Shown: in pieces, positions 16,351-25,004 of the stretch
Position numbering within the stretch: the first letter of the stretch is position 1
Layout: each line of letters starts with the position of its first letter
NCBI GenBank assembly: GCA_902568425.1
Contig: CACFQM010000010.1
Location: 1 to 33,779, forward strand
From: an uncultured Pelagibacteraceae bacterium
Lineage (GTDB): Bacteria > Pseudomonadota > Alphaproteobacteria > Pelagibacterales > Pelagibacteraceae
Direction: 5' to 3'
Length of the DNA: 33,779 nt
Position numbers and translations under genes: made by a program
Notes under the pieces: model-generated
Database searches by the model: none
What the model was told of the DNA's origin: nothing
The model's input: the letters and a program-made list of their open reading frames with translations, nothing else

Positions 16351-17408
16351 TTATACATTCTCCATAGCTCTCCGTTATCTGACAACATGTATAGTTCGCC
16401 GGTTTCCTTCTGTATCTTGATATCTCTAATTCTTCCAATATTTCCTTTAAAAATTATTTGTTCACTTATAAATTTATTATCTTTGAATTGTATTTTTCTT
16501 AATGACTGATCTTTGAGCGAAGTAATTAAAGCATCTCCATTCCATTCTTTAAATTCATCACCTTTATATATAGTCATCGCACTAACGGCTATTGAGGGGA
16601 CCCAATATTTTATCGCTTTAGTAAAACCCGGTTTCCATTTAGGTCCAATTTTTGTTCCAGAATAATTTGTTCCACCCCAACCTAATATTTTCCAACCATA
16701 ATTTTCTCCGTGATTAGCAGTACCAAACCAATCACCTCCTTTTGCTCCATGATTTGTCATATAAATTTTATTGTCAAAAGGAGATAGTGCCATTCCTTGA
16801 GGATTTCTTATTCCAATTTGATAAATTTCAGGTAACCAGTTTTCTTTACCTTTGAACTTAGGATTATCTTTGGGTATAGATCCATCCAAATTAATTCTTA
16901 TAATACTTCCAGGATGTTTTGAGGCATCTTGTGCGATCATACCTTTGCCCCTTTCACCAGCAGAAATATATAAATGATTATTTTTTTTAACTATTCTTGA
17001 ACCAAAGTGATATCCAGAATCTATAGGTGGATCAGCTCTAAAAATATTTTTAAATTGAATATTGTTCATATCAAATTTGCCTTTTGCGACAGAAGTACTT
17101 GTTTTCCAACCATCTCTTTTTTCAGAGTATGATAAATATACATTTTTATCATCGTAGAGCACATCAAGTAGACCTCCTTGACCATCCTCAAGAACAGATA
17201 AGTTATGTTTAATTTCAGAAATGGATTTATTTTTAAGGTCTAAATGAAATAATTTTCCTTTTTTTTCCGTAAAAAGAAGACTGTCTTTATTTATGAAAGA
17301 TAAACTCCAAGGTTTATTCATGCCCTCGACAATCTTTTCTAATTTAGCTTCAAATCCAAATAAGTTTGCAATACTTAAAAAATATATTATTAAGATTATT
17401 TTTTTCAT
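16347..17408 (-). CDS. Secreted glucose/sorbosone dehydrogenase-family protein (PQQ-type beta-propeller)
   Basis: A 353-residue protein with a signal peptide (MKKIILIIYFLSIANLFGF) and the six-bladed propeller of the soluble aldose sugar dehydrogenase family (GSDH, YliI/Asd-like). Diagnostic segments are MNKPWSLSFINKDSLLFTEK, EDGQGGLLDVLYDD, GYHFGSRIV, the GERGKGMIAQDASKHPGSI stretch, IGIRNPQGMALSP, NHGAKGGDWF and NHGENYGWK. In characterised members such residues bind PQQ and Ca2+ and the enzyme oxidises sugars in the periplasm. PQQ dependence and substrate here are inferred; no PQQ synthesis genes are in the window. It overlaps lpxI and msrA by four bases each. Its place inside the lipid A operon is unusual. 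Confidence 0.85.
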   Translation of the reverse strand: MKKIILIIYFLSIANLFGFEAKLEKIVEGMNKPWSLSFINKDSLLFTEKKGKLFHLDLKNKSISEIKHNLSVLEDGQGGLLDVLYDDKNVYLSYSEKRDGWKTSTSVAKGKFDMNNIQFKNIFRADPPIDSGYHFGSRIVKKNNHLYISAGERGKGMIAQDASKHPGSIIRINLDGSIPKDNPKFKGKENWLPEIYQIGIRNPQGMALSPFDNKIYMTNHGAKGGDWFGTANHGENYGWKILGWGGTNYSGTKIGPKWKPGFTKAIKYWVPSIAVSAMTIYKGDEFKEWNGDALITSLKDQSLRKIQFKDNKFISEQIIFKGNIGRIRDIKIQKETGELYMLSDNGELWRMYK

Positions 17409-18199
17409 TTCGCTATAAGAAACATTTTGTTTTTATTTGCAAAATTAATACATTTTTTTTTCTCAAGTAAAACATTACTTTTACTTTTAAGAACAATTCC
17501 TTTTAAACCAACGGATTTACATTGAATAAATGTTTTGTATCCAACGGTTGGCAAATCTACTCTTAGATCTTGTTTCTTTTTAGGAAACTTAACAAGAACT
17601 CCTTTATTTTTAATCTTAAATTTTTTACATTTTCTTAACATCGCTTTTGTGCCACCTCTTCCTTCTATTGCCATAACTTTATTGTCTTTAACCACTGTCC
17701 CCTGACTATAGTTATACTGACCTAGTCTATTTAAAGTTATTATAGCTTTATTAATGTCTTTATTATTTTCTTTATTTGGTTTCGTAATTGTGAAAATACC
17801 TTTTTTTAATGAAAGTTCTGGATTAAAAGAGAGTGAACTTATTGTTTTAATATTTTCCTTAGAGAGTATTTTGATTATTTCTTTTAATATTGCTGCATCT
17901 CCAAGTTTAGAGCTTTTAATTATTCTAGGCATATAATAAATACCTTTTAAATCTAATCTAAGCTTTGAAAAATTTGGTTTTTTGACGCTCCCAGCGAAAA
18001 TAACTTTTTTACAGTCATTTTCTTTCAGAATATTGATTATTTTTCCAAATTGACCAATAGATGCTGTAAAACAATTTTTCTCTCTTTTAAAAATTCTATT
18101 TTTAGTAAGATCAATAATTAAATATTTTTTTTTCTTTTTTTTAATTTTCTTTAAAATTTCTTTGGGAAAAGATGTTTCACCAAATATTAATCCAATCAT
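17405..18199 (-). CDS. lpxI: UDP-2,3-diacylglucosamine pyrophosphatase LpxI
   Basis: LpxI hydrolyses UDP-2,3-diacylglucosamine to lipid X, the alphaproteobacterial replacement for LpxH. The 264 residues (former DUF1009) include FTASIGQFGKIINILKENDC, VIFAGSVKKPNFSKLRLD, GDAAILKEIIKIL, QGTVVKDNKVMAIEGRGGT with TKAMLRKC, and LRVDLPTVGYKTFIQC, the stretches conserved in the family. The protein is Lys-rich, as expected for this base composition. It starts on the last base of lpxA (one-base overlap), consistent with the conserved lpxA-lpxI linkage. lpxB, which normally follows immediately, is displaced by about 1.6 kb. Confidence 0.92.
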   Translation of the reverse strand: MIGLIFGETSFPKEILKKIKKKKKKYLIIDLTKNRIFKREKNCFTASIGQFGKIINILKENDCKKVIFAGSVKKPNFSKLRLDLKGIYYMPRIIKSSKLGDAAILKEIIKILSKENIKTISSLSFNPELSLKKGIFTITKPNKENNKDINKAIITLNRLGQYNYSQGTVVKDNKVMAIEGRGGTKAMLRKCKKFKIKNKGVLVKFPKKKQDLRVDLPTVGYKTFIQCKSVGLKGIVLKSKSNVLLEKKKCINFANKNKMFLIAK

Positions 18200-18981
18200 T
18201 ATTCAGATAAAGGTGTACAAATAGGTCTTTTTTTATCTTTTTCTATAAATTTAGTTACCTCTTGTACTAATTCATTAGCTTTAAACTCACCATTAATTTT
18301 ACTCAGGTTCTCCTGTAAATTGTTCGTTGAAAATATTTTTTTATAAGCTTGATCTAATTCTAAAATTTTTTTGTTATCATATTTCTTTCTTCTAAGACCT
18401 ATTAAGTTAATACCTTTCAGGTAATTTCTGTTTCCAAACGATAGGCCAAATGGAATTACATCTTTTAAGACGCCTGTCATTCCTCCTATCATTGCTAATC
18501 TTCCAATTCTTGTAAATTGTTGAACAGCAGAATTTCCTCCTATTACAACAGAATCTTCTATAGTTACATGTCCTCCTAAAGGGACATTGTTTGCAATTAC
18601 TACGTTATTACCAATCACACAGTCGTGAGCTACATGTGAGGAAATCATAAATAAACAATTATTACCTATTATTGTTTTACTACCACCACCAGAAGTGCCA
18701 GGATTTATGGTTACGTGCTCCCTTATTACGTTGTACTCACCTATTTCTAAACTGTTATTTTCACCCTTATACTTTAAATCTTGGGGTTGAGTTCCAATGC
18801 TTGCAAATGGAAATATTTTTGTATTCTTTCCAATTTTAGTATTTCCTTCTATGTGAACATTTGAAACTAGCTCAACCCCATCTTTTAATTCAACATTGGG
18901 ACCAACATATGAAAAAGGTCCAATTTTTACATCTTTACCTATTTTAGCTTTGTTATCTATTACACTTGAATTGTGTATCAT
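18199..18981 (-). CDS. lpxA: UDP-N-acetylglucosamine O-acyltransferase
   Basis: LpxA transfers a 3-hydroxyacyl chain from ACP to UDP-GlcNAc, the first step of lipid A synthesis. The 260 residues carry the left-handed beta-helix hexapeptide repeats (pattern [IV]-G-x-x-x-x) from about 3 to 185, seen as IGKDVKIGPFSYVGP, IEGNTKIGKNTKIFPFASIG and VIGNNVVIANNVPLGGHV. The catalytic His lies in MISSHVAHDC, and FGNRNYLKGINLIGLRR opens the C-terminal helical part. It overlaps fabZ by four bases and lpxI by one. The specificity for acyl length cannot be judged with confidence. Confidence 0.97.
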   Translation of the reverse strand: MIHNSSVIDNKAKIGKDVKIGPFSYVGPNVELKDGVELVSNVHIEGNTKIGKNTKIFPFASIGTQPQDLKYKGENNSLEIGEYNVIREHVTINPGTSGGGSKTIIGNNCLFMISSHVAHDCVIGNNVVIANNVPLGGHVTIEDSVVIGGNSAVQQFTRIGRLAMIGGMTGVLKDVIPFGLSFGNRNYLKGINLIGLRRKKYDNKKILELDQAYKKIFSTNNLQENLSKINGEFKANELVQEVTKFIEKDKKRPICTPLSE

Positions 18982-19430
18982 TTATTTCTTTCAACTATTG
19001 TTGCTGCCCATTCAGCATCAGCAACTTTTTTTCCATCTATTTTTGCAACACCTTTATATTTCCAAACTCTTCCGTGAGATCTAATTGCTTCAATGTCTAA
19101 ATGAAGTTCACAATCAGGCATTACTGGACTTCTAAATCTAGCTTTGTCAACACTCATTAAATAAACTAATTTATTTTCATATTCTTTTTTGTCTATTCCA
19201 TGTGCAGTCAATGCTGCTGCAGCTTGTCCAAAAGCTTCCACAATTAATACTCCTGGCATAACAGGCTGACCAGGAAAATGTCCGTCAAAGAAAAATTTAC
19301 CTTTTTTAATATCTACTATTGCTGTTGCAGATTTAAGTGGAACTACATTAATCAATCTATCAATTAAAAGCATCGGTTCCCTATGAGGGAGAAGGCTTAA
19401 AATTTCTTCTTTTGATATTGTATTGGACAT
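18978..19430 (-). CDS. fabZ: 3-hydroxyacyl-ACP dehydratase FabZ
   Basis: FabZ dehydrates 3-hydroxyacyl-ACP in fatty acid elongation and so competes with LpxA and LpxD for the same acyl-ACP pool, which explains their linkage. The 150-residue hot-dog-fold protein contains LLPHREPMLLIDRL, the active-site His51 in FFDGHFPGQPVMPG and Glu65 in LIVEAFGQAAA. Later segments VYLMSVDKARFRSPVMPDCEL are standard. It starts one base after lpxD and overlaps lpxA by four bases. Confidence 0.97.
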   Translation of the reverse strand: MSNTISKEEILSLLPHREPMLLIDRLINVVPLKSATAIVDIKKGKFFFDGHFPGQPVMPGVLIVEAFGQAAAALTAHGIDKKEYENKLVYLMSVDKARFRSPVMPDCELHLDIEAIRSHGRVWKYKGVAKIDGKKVADAEWAATIVERNK

Positions 19431-19431
19431 T

Positions 19432-20403
19432 TTATTTTTTTTTTATAAAGTCTTTTAAAGGCACAGCTGGATAACCCATAACAATTGCATTGTCTGGTAT
19501 ATCTTTAACTACTCCACTACCACCACCAATCCTAACATTATTTCCAATATTTAGGTGACCGGAGACTCCAGCTTGACCTCCTATTGAAACATTGTTTCCA
19601 ATTGTAGTACTTCCTGCAAAACCTACTTGACCGGCAATCATACAATTTTTTCCAAGTTTAACATTATGTGCCATATGCACTTGATTATCTACAAAAGTAT
19701 TCTCTCCAATAAAAGTATCTCCAATTGATCCTCTATCAATTGTACAGTTTGCACCTAATTCAACGTTATCTCGTAAAATAACTCTGCCTATATGAGGGAA
19801 GCGGAAATTTTTATCTTTCATAGGTATAAAGCCAAACCCCTTTACTCCAATTTTACAACCATCCTGTATCACAACATTATTTCCAATAATTGTATTTCGT
19901 AACGTTACATTTGAACCGATAAGACAATTATTTCCTATACTAACTTTTTTTTCAATAATAGTATTATGTCCAATGGAGGTCTTTGATCCTATTTTGACTT
20001 CTTTTCCAATTAAAATATTTTTACCAAATGTGACAGATTTATATTTAGGTGAGGTTCGAGATATCACGCTAGTTGAACTATCTAGGTAATCTAAATCTGC
20101 AGAGGGATAAAGCTTTTTTGTTGCTTTAGCAGTTGAAAAAAGAACATTTTTAACAAATACTTTAATACATTTTCTAGGTAAATATTCTCCTAAACTTTCT
20201 TTAGTTATGCAAGCAATAGCTCTAGTTTTTGAGGCTTGCTGGTTATATCGAGTAGAGTTAAAAAACGTTAAATCCTTACTGGATGCATTTTCCAATGTCT
20301 TTATATCAAAAATTTTTGTTTTATAATTATCTTTTGGTATATGATCAAATAAATCTTTTAAAAATAAAGGGCCCTTTGGCTCAAAAAAAATAATTTCAGA
20401 CAT
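19432..20403 (-). CDS. lpxD: UDP-3-O-(3-hydroxyacyl)glucosamine N-acyltransferase
   Basis: LpxD adds the N-linked hydroxyacyl chain in the third step of lipid A synthesis. The 323 residues contain an N-terminal uridine-binding domain (to about 100, with DLTFFNSTRYNQQASKTRA), then a long hexapeptide-repeat helix (about 110-300). The catalytic-His region is VHMAHNVKLGKNCMIAGQVG, followed by FAGSTTIGNNVSIGGQAGV and GSGVVKDIPDNAIVMGYPAV. It follows the Skp-like gene by six bases and precedes fabZ by one. The gene order bamA-skp-lpxD-fabZ-lpxA is widely conserved in proteobacteria. Confidence 0.97.
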   Translation of the reverse strand: MSEIIFFEPKGPLFLKDLFDHIPKDNYKTKIFDIKTLENASSKDLTFFNSTRYNQQASKTRAIACITKESLGEYLPRKCIKVFVKNVLFSTAKATKKLYPSADLDYLDSSTSVISRTSPKYKSVTFGKNILIGKEVKIGSKTSIGHNTIIEKKVSIGNNCLIGSNVTLRNTIIGNNVVIQDGCKIGVKGFGFIPMKDKNFRFPHIGRVILRDNVELGANCTIDRGSIGDTFIGENTFVDNQVHMAHNVKLGKNCMIAGQVGFAGSTTIGNNVSIGGQAGVSGHLNIGNNVRIGGGSGVVKDIPDNAIVMGYPAVPLKDFIKKK

Positions 20404-20409
20404 TTAAAC

Positions 20410-20931
20410 TTAATTTAATTTAATTGATTTTAATTCTTTATTTAACAATTCAATTATTTTACTTGTTAGATCAACTTTAGAATTAGCAAGAATTACATTT
20501 TTTTCATTTAAAATTATTGCAATATTATTATCATCCATATATTTTTGTAAGATAGGATTAAGAGCTTTTAAAAGTTCATTTCTTGCATTATTTTTCTTTT
20601 TAACAAAATCTCCCGAGGCTGTTCTTCTTCTCTTTTGAAAATCAGCATTTTTCTTCCTTAGAGCGCTAACCTTTTTTTTATAATCCTCAGAAGAAAGAGT
20701 TTTTTTTTGTGCAATAAGTTCAGTTTCTTGTTTTTTTAAAGCGTTTGACTCTCCTTTAAATTTTTTATCTTTACTTTCAAATTCTTTTAAAAGTTTGTTT
20801 TGTGCATCGCTTCCTGCTTTGCTTTCGTTTAAAACCTTTTTTAAATTAATAAAATATACATCGTTTGATATTGCTAAATTAAAGGGGGTTAATAATAGAA
20901 AAATAAGGAGTAATGCTTTGTATTTTTTCAT
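20410..20931 (-). CDS. Skp/OmpH-family periplasmic chaperone
   Basis: Skp-family proteins hold unfolded outer-membrane proteins in the periplasm on their way to BamA. The 173-residue precursor has a signal peptide (MKKYKALLLIFLLLTPFNLAIS, cleavage near 22). Mature sequence begins NDVYFINLKKVLNESKAGS, typical of the OmpH family, followed by a Lys/Glu-rich coiled-coil segment (about 45-120) that forms the tentacles of the trimer. The end, YMDDNNIAIILNEKNVILAN...DLTSKIIELLN, is the conserved C-terminal body. It is placed between bamA (four-base gap) and lpxD (six-base gap), the expected position for skp. Confidence 0.93.
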   Translation of the reverse strand: MKKYKALLLIFLLLTPFNLAISNDVYFINLKKVLNESKAGSDAQNKLLKEFESKDKKFKGESNALKKQETELIAQKKTLSSEDYKKKVSALRKKNADFQKRRRTASGDFVKKKNNARNELLKALNPILQKYMDDNNIAIILNEKNVILANSKVDLTSKIIELLNKELKSIKLN

Positions 20932-20935
20932 ATTT

Positions 20936-23176
20936 TTAAAAAGATGTTCCTATTTGAAATTTAAATGTCTGTGTTATATCTGAGTCAGCTTTTGAAATTG
21001 GTTGTGCTAAAATAAAATTAACTGGTCCAATCGGTGTATAAAGCTGAGTTGTTACGCCTACAGAAGATCTTATTTTGCTTGAACTTCCAGCGCTACTATC
21101 ATAATCAACTGACCACAAATTACCAAAATCTACAAATGCGGCTACATCAGTTTGTGTTGCTTCTGGAAGTAGATTTGGTAACTGTGCCTCGAAATTTAAG
21201 GCACTTGCATAATTACCACCAACATAGTCACCTTGATCAACTGGACCAACTTTACCAGACTCAAAACCTCTCAATCTTCTTCCAGGTAAATTTAATCGTT
21301 TACTCAATCTAACGTCATCATCTAATGCAGTGATAGTCGCCCCGTAAAATTTCACTGCGCCAATAATATCATCATTAAATCCATAATATTTTGAAAAGGT
21401 AAACCTATTAAAGAGAGAGGGTTGATCAGAAAAAATTGGTAAACTTTGTGAAAAAGATATTATACTTCCGCTTGTTGGCATAAATGATCTGTCTCTTTTG
21501 TCCATTTCTAAACCATAATTAAAAGTAAAATCTGTAAATTCTCCTGCTTGTTTTTTTAATTCTTCTGATGCAGTACTATCAACTTTTAAATCATCAAAGG
21601 ATAAATCAAGTCCTGGAGTTACATATAAATCTTCATATTGTTCAAATTTAGTTCCTATATTTAAATTTGTAATTGTGTTCTCATAACCTGATGATGCTAT
21701 TTTATCATTGTTTGTACTTGTAATTCCGCCGTATACTAAATTTCCACTATAATTAAAATTAGGGTTTGACATAGTTACACCGCCCCTTAAAGACTCCTCT
21801 GATGCAGACAATGTTGCATCTACCATTAAACCTTTACCTAAATAATTGTTCTCTTGAACCGTAAAACTGAAACTTGTTCCCTCTGTCCCCACACCTGCAC
21901 CAGCGGCTATTTCACCAGTGGGTTTCTCCTCAACCAAAATTTCAAGAATTTTTAAATCATTTTTCGAGCCATCTACAATTTTTTCCTCTACTTTTTTAAA
22001 TATATTTCGTGCCTTCAACTCAGATATTGATTTATTCAATTTAAGTTTGCTATAAGGGTCTCCCTCATCCAATAAAAGTTCTGATCTTATAACAGAGTCA
22101 CTAGTGACAGTATTGCCAAAAATGTTTACTCTTTCGATTTGAATTTTAGGTCCCTCAAATATTTTAAATTCAATATCAATATTATTCCCATCAACAGTTT
22201 CAATAACAGTTTGTTGAACAAATTGTAATTCATTTTGGTCAACTATATTATCAATTTTTTTTAAAATTTTTTGTATTTTAAACGGAGAATAGAAGTCACC
22301 AGCAAAAGAGGTAAATTCATCCTTTAATTCAGCAAATACAGATTTATCAAATACAGGATCGATATCGGTTGATAGTTTTTTTACCCTATATCTTTCACCG
22401 GCATTAATGCTGTACGTAAGTTCAATTTCTGTATTTTTATTTTTACTTTCGGCACTACTTGAAACAATCTCAACATTATAATAGCCTTTGCTTAAATAGA
22501 AGTTTTTTAAAAGTCTTTTATCTAGTTCAATTCTTTCAGTGTTTAAATAAATATTTCTTGAAATAAATTTCCAAAACTTTGCTTCTTCTGAAGCAATAAC
22601 ATCTCTTAGTCTTTTAAATTTAATTTTTTTATCTCCTATAAAATTAATTTTAGAAATTTTATATTTTTCCCCCTTATTGACTGTAAAAATTAAATTTAAC
22701 CTTTTTTTATCTTGGCCAATAGATTGGCTTCTGGCTTCTACTTCAGCCGCGAAAAAACCTAAAGATTTATAAAATGACTTAACTAATTCAATATCCTTTT
22801 TAATGTCGCTTTCAACAAATGCGCTTTTTTCTTTTAGTGAAATTATATCTAAAATAGCTTTTTTGTATTTTTTTGCTTTTTCTCCGTCTATTATAATAGT
22901 ATTAATAATAGGATTTTCTTCTACAGTAATTGTAAGTATGTTATTTGAAAAACTAGCAGAAATATTAGAGAAAAATTTTGTGTCATAAAGTTTTTTAATT
23001 ATTTCATTAATATCGTCACTTGAATAATCTTTGTTTAATTCTATCTCTCCATAAACTTTTAAAGTTTCTGTTGAAATACGAGAATTACCTTTTACCTCTA
23101 ATTTATTTAAAACTTCAGCTTGTCCATGGTTTAAAAGGATAAAATAAAAAAAAATAATATATAAAAATTTTTTCAT
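20936..23176 (-). CDS. bamA: Outer-membrane protein assembly factor BamA
   Basis: BamA is the essential outer-membrane insertase for beta-barrel proteins. The 746-residue precursor has a signal peptide (MKKFLYIIFFYFILLNHGQA), then five POTRA domains from about 22 to 420, starting VLNKLEVKGNSRISTETLKVYG. The C-terminal 16-stranded barrel follows, beginning near GEIAAGAGVGTEGTSFSFTV. The loop 6 motif LRGFESGKVGP (around residue 635) and the terminal aromatic residue of FKFQIGTSF, the beta-signal, are intact. It overlaps dxr by four bases. In many alphaproteobacteria the protease gene rseP lies between dxr and bamA; it is absent here. Confidence 0.97.
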   Translation of the reverse strand: MKKFLYIIFFYFILLNHGQAEVLNKLEVKGNSRISTETLKVYGEIELNKDYSSDDINEIIKKLYDTKFFSNISASFSNNILTITVEENPIINTIIIDGEKAKKYKKAILDIISLKEKSAFVESDIKKDIELVKSFYKSLGFFAAEVEARSQSIGQDKKRLNLIFTVNKGEKYKISKINFIGDKKIKFKRLRDVIASEEAKFWKFISRNIYLNTERIELDKRLLKNFYLSKGYYNVEIVSSSAESKNKNTEIELTYSINAGERYRVKKLSTDIDPVFDKSVFAELKDEFTSFAGDFYSPFKIQKILKKIDNIVDQNELQFVQQTVIETVDGNNIDIEFKIFEGPKIQIERVNIFGNTVTSDSVIRSELLLDEGDPYSKLKLNKSISELKARNIFKKVEEKIVDGSKNDLKILEILVEEKPTGEIAAGAGVGTEGTSFSFTVQENNYLGKGLMVDATLSASEESLRGGVTMSNPNFNYSGNLVYGGITSTNNDKIASSGYENTITNLNIGTKFEQYEDLYVTPGLDLSFDDLKVDSTASEELKKQAGEFTDFTFNYGLEMDKRDRSFMPTSGSIISFSQSLPIFSDQPSLFNRFTFSKYYGFNDDIIGAVKFYGATITALDDDVRLSKRLNLPGRRLRGFESGKVGPVDQGDYVGGNYASALNFEAQLPNLLPEATQTDVAAFVDFGNLWSVDYDSSAGSSSKIRSSVGVTTQLYTPIGPVNFILAQPISKADSDITQTFKFQIGTSF

Positions 23177-24351
23177 GTAAATTTTCGTTTTATTAATTCA
23201 AGTGTTTTAGTTCTTGCCCATTTATCAATTTCATAAATTTCATCAATATTTGGTGCTCTTTTTATAGCATATTTTTTAAAATGTTTATGCCCCAAAACAG
23301 ACTTAAGATAAAAAAATATTGCTTTAAAAGATATTTTTCCTTCAATAAATTTAGATACGAGTGTTTCATTACTGGCATTAAGTATAATAGGACCAGAATT
23401 ATTGTTAGAAAACTTTTTCAATAATGTAACAATTGGAAATCTTTTTTTATCAACTTTTATAAATTTTAAATTTTCAAACTTTTTTAGTATATCTTTTTTT
23501 GGATAAATGAAGTTCTTTTTGTCAAAGTTGTTTTCAAAGATGGCATTTAAAATTGGAATTTTCATATCTGTTTCGTGGTAAAGAAATTTTGTTTGTCCGT
23601 TTTTAAAAAGAACAATTGCGTGTATCAATGATTGAGGATGAATAATTATTTGATATTTATCAATTTTAAATGGAAATAATCTGTAAGCTTCAATTGTCTC
23701 CAAAACTTTATTCATTAAATTTGAAGAGTCTATCGATATTTTTTTACCCATCTTCCATCTTGGATGTTTAATAGCATCGGACACCTTTATCGACTTAAAG
23801 GAATTTAATGATTTATTTAAAAAAGGACCGCCTGAAGCTGTTAAATAAATTTTTTCAATATCTTTATCTTTATAATTTTTGGTTAATTGATCAATTGAGA
23901 AATGTTCAGAGTCAACTGGAATTATTTTTGTTTTATGTAATTTTGATAAATTCTTAATTAAATGCCATCCACAAATAATACTTTCTTTGTTTGCCAATAA
24001 AATTTTTTTTGAACATTTAACAAATTTTATAGTGGGAGATAAGCCTGCTATACCAACAATAGAAGAAATTGTAATATCAAACCTTTTTTTTTTTAAATTT
24101 ATATCAGAAAAATTGTTATATATTTTTATTTTTTTATATTTAAATCTCTTTTTAATTTTTTTAAAAACTAATTGATTGCTAATTATATAATATTGAGGTT
24201 TAAAAATTTTTATTTGTTTGCAAATCAATGAATAATTAGAATTAGCTGCTAATAAAACTATATTAAATTTATTTTTATTTTTTTTAAATATATTTAAAGA
24301 AGTAGTTCCAATTGATCCTGTTGAGCCTAAAATTGCTATCTTTTTTTTCAT
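23173..24351 (-). CDS. dxr: 1-deoxy-D-xylulose 5-phosphate reductoisomerase
   Basis: DXR makes 2-C-methyl-D-erythritol 4-phosphate, the first committed step of the non-mevalonate isoprenoid pathway, feeding undecaprenyl phosphate made via UppS. The 392 residues have the NADPH-binding ILGSTGSIGTTSLNIF, LLANKESIICGW, the metal and substrate ligands in PVDSEHFSIDQL, LTASGGPF, and HPRWKMGKKISIDSSNLMNK with LETIEAYRLF. All are standard. It overlaps cdsA and bamA by four bases each. Confidence 0.97.
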   Translation of the reverse strand: MKKKIAILGSTGSIGTTSLNIFKKNKNKFNIVLLAANSNYSLICKQIKIFKPQYYIISNQLVFKKIKKRFKYKKIKIYNNFSDINLKKKRFDITISSIVGIAGLSPTIKFVKCSKKILLANKESIICGWHLIKNLSKLHKTKIIPVDSEHFSIDQLTKNYKDKDIEKIYLTASGGPFLNKSLNSFKSIKVSDAIKHPRWKMGKKISIDSSNLMNKVLETIEAYRLFPFKIDKYQIIIHPQSLIHAIVLFKNGQTKFLYHETDMKIPILNAIFENNFDKKNFIYPKKDILKKFENLKFIKVDKKRFPIVTLLKKFSNNNSGPIILNASNETLVSKFIEGKISFKAIFFYLKSVLGHKHFKKYAIKRAPNIDEIYEIDKWARTKTLELIKRKFT

Positions 24352-25004
24352 GGAAATAGTTTTAGATAATACAAAATATTTGCAACTATAATAGAAAGTA
24401 TCAAACCATCTATTCTATCAAAAATCCCTCCATGACCGGGAAGTATTTTTCCAGTATCTTTAATTTTGTCTAATCTTTTAAAATAAGATACCATGAGATC
24501 CCCAACCTGAGCAGCTAAAGATAATATGATAGCAAAAATAAAATATTTAATTTTAAAAAAAAAATTTAAGTCAATTTGAAATAAAATTTTGCATATTAAT
24601 GCAAGCAATAAAAGTGATAAAATAGAGAAAACAAAAGATCCAATTACTCCTGATAATGTTTTGTTTGGACTTATGTTTGTGAAACGTTTCCACTTGAAAA
24701 TTTTTCCAAATATATAACCCCCAATATCTGAAGAAATAGTTAATATTATTACCCAAAGTAATAATATAAATGATGACGCCGTATCATTTCTTAAATGCAA
24801 AATAGAAAGTAAAGATACTACTAATACACTGTCTAAAAAAATTATAGAGGTTTTTCTTTTAAAGATAGAAAAAGCTTCAAAATTTGCCAAAATTAAAACC
24901 GCGTATAGAAAAGAAACTATGTAATTTCCTCCCTTTATTATAAAAAACATTGATATAGGAAATACTATTAAAGAAGTTAATATTCTTTTATTTAAATTAG
25001 TCAT
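24348..25004 (-). CDS. cdsA: Phosphatidate cytidylyltransferase (CDP-diglyceride synthase)
   Basis: CdsA makes CDP-diacylglycerol from phosphatidate and CTP, the branch point of phospholipid synthesis, in the inner membrane. The signature is clear near the C-terminus: VSYFKRLDKIKDTGKILPGH then GGIFDRIDGLI, with the conserved KD and DR pairs. ISSDIGGYIFGKIFKWKR is the middle conserved loop. At 218 residues it is shorter than typical forms of about 270, apparently having fewer N-terminal membrane helices; roughly six hydrophobic segments remain. It overlaps uppS and dxr by four bases each, placing it in the usual uppS-cdsA-dxr order. Confidence 0.94.
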   Translation of the reverse strand: MTNLNKRILTSLIVFPISMFFIIKGGNYIVSFLYAVLILANFEAFSIFKRKTSIIFLDSVLVVSLLSILHLRNDTASSFILLLWVIILTISSDIGGYIFGKIFKWKRFTNISPNKTLSGVIGSFVFSILSLLLLALICKILFQIDLNFFFKIKYFIFAIILSLAAQVGDLMVSYFKRLDKIKDTGKILPGHGGIFDRIDGLILSIIVANILYYLKLFP

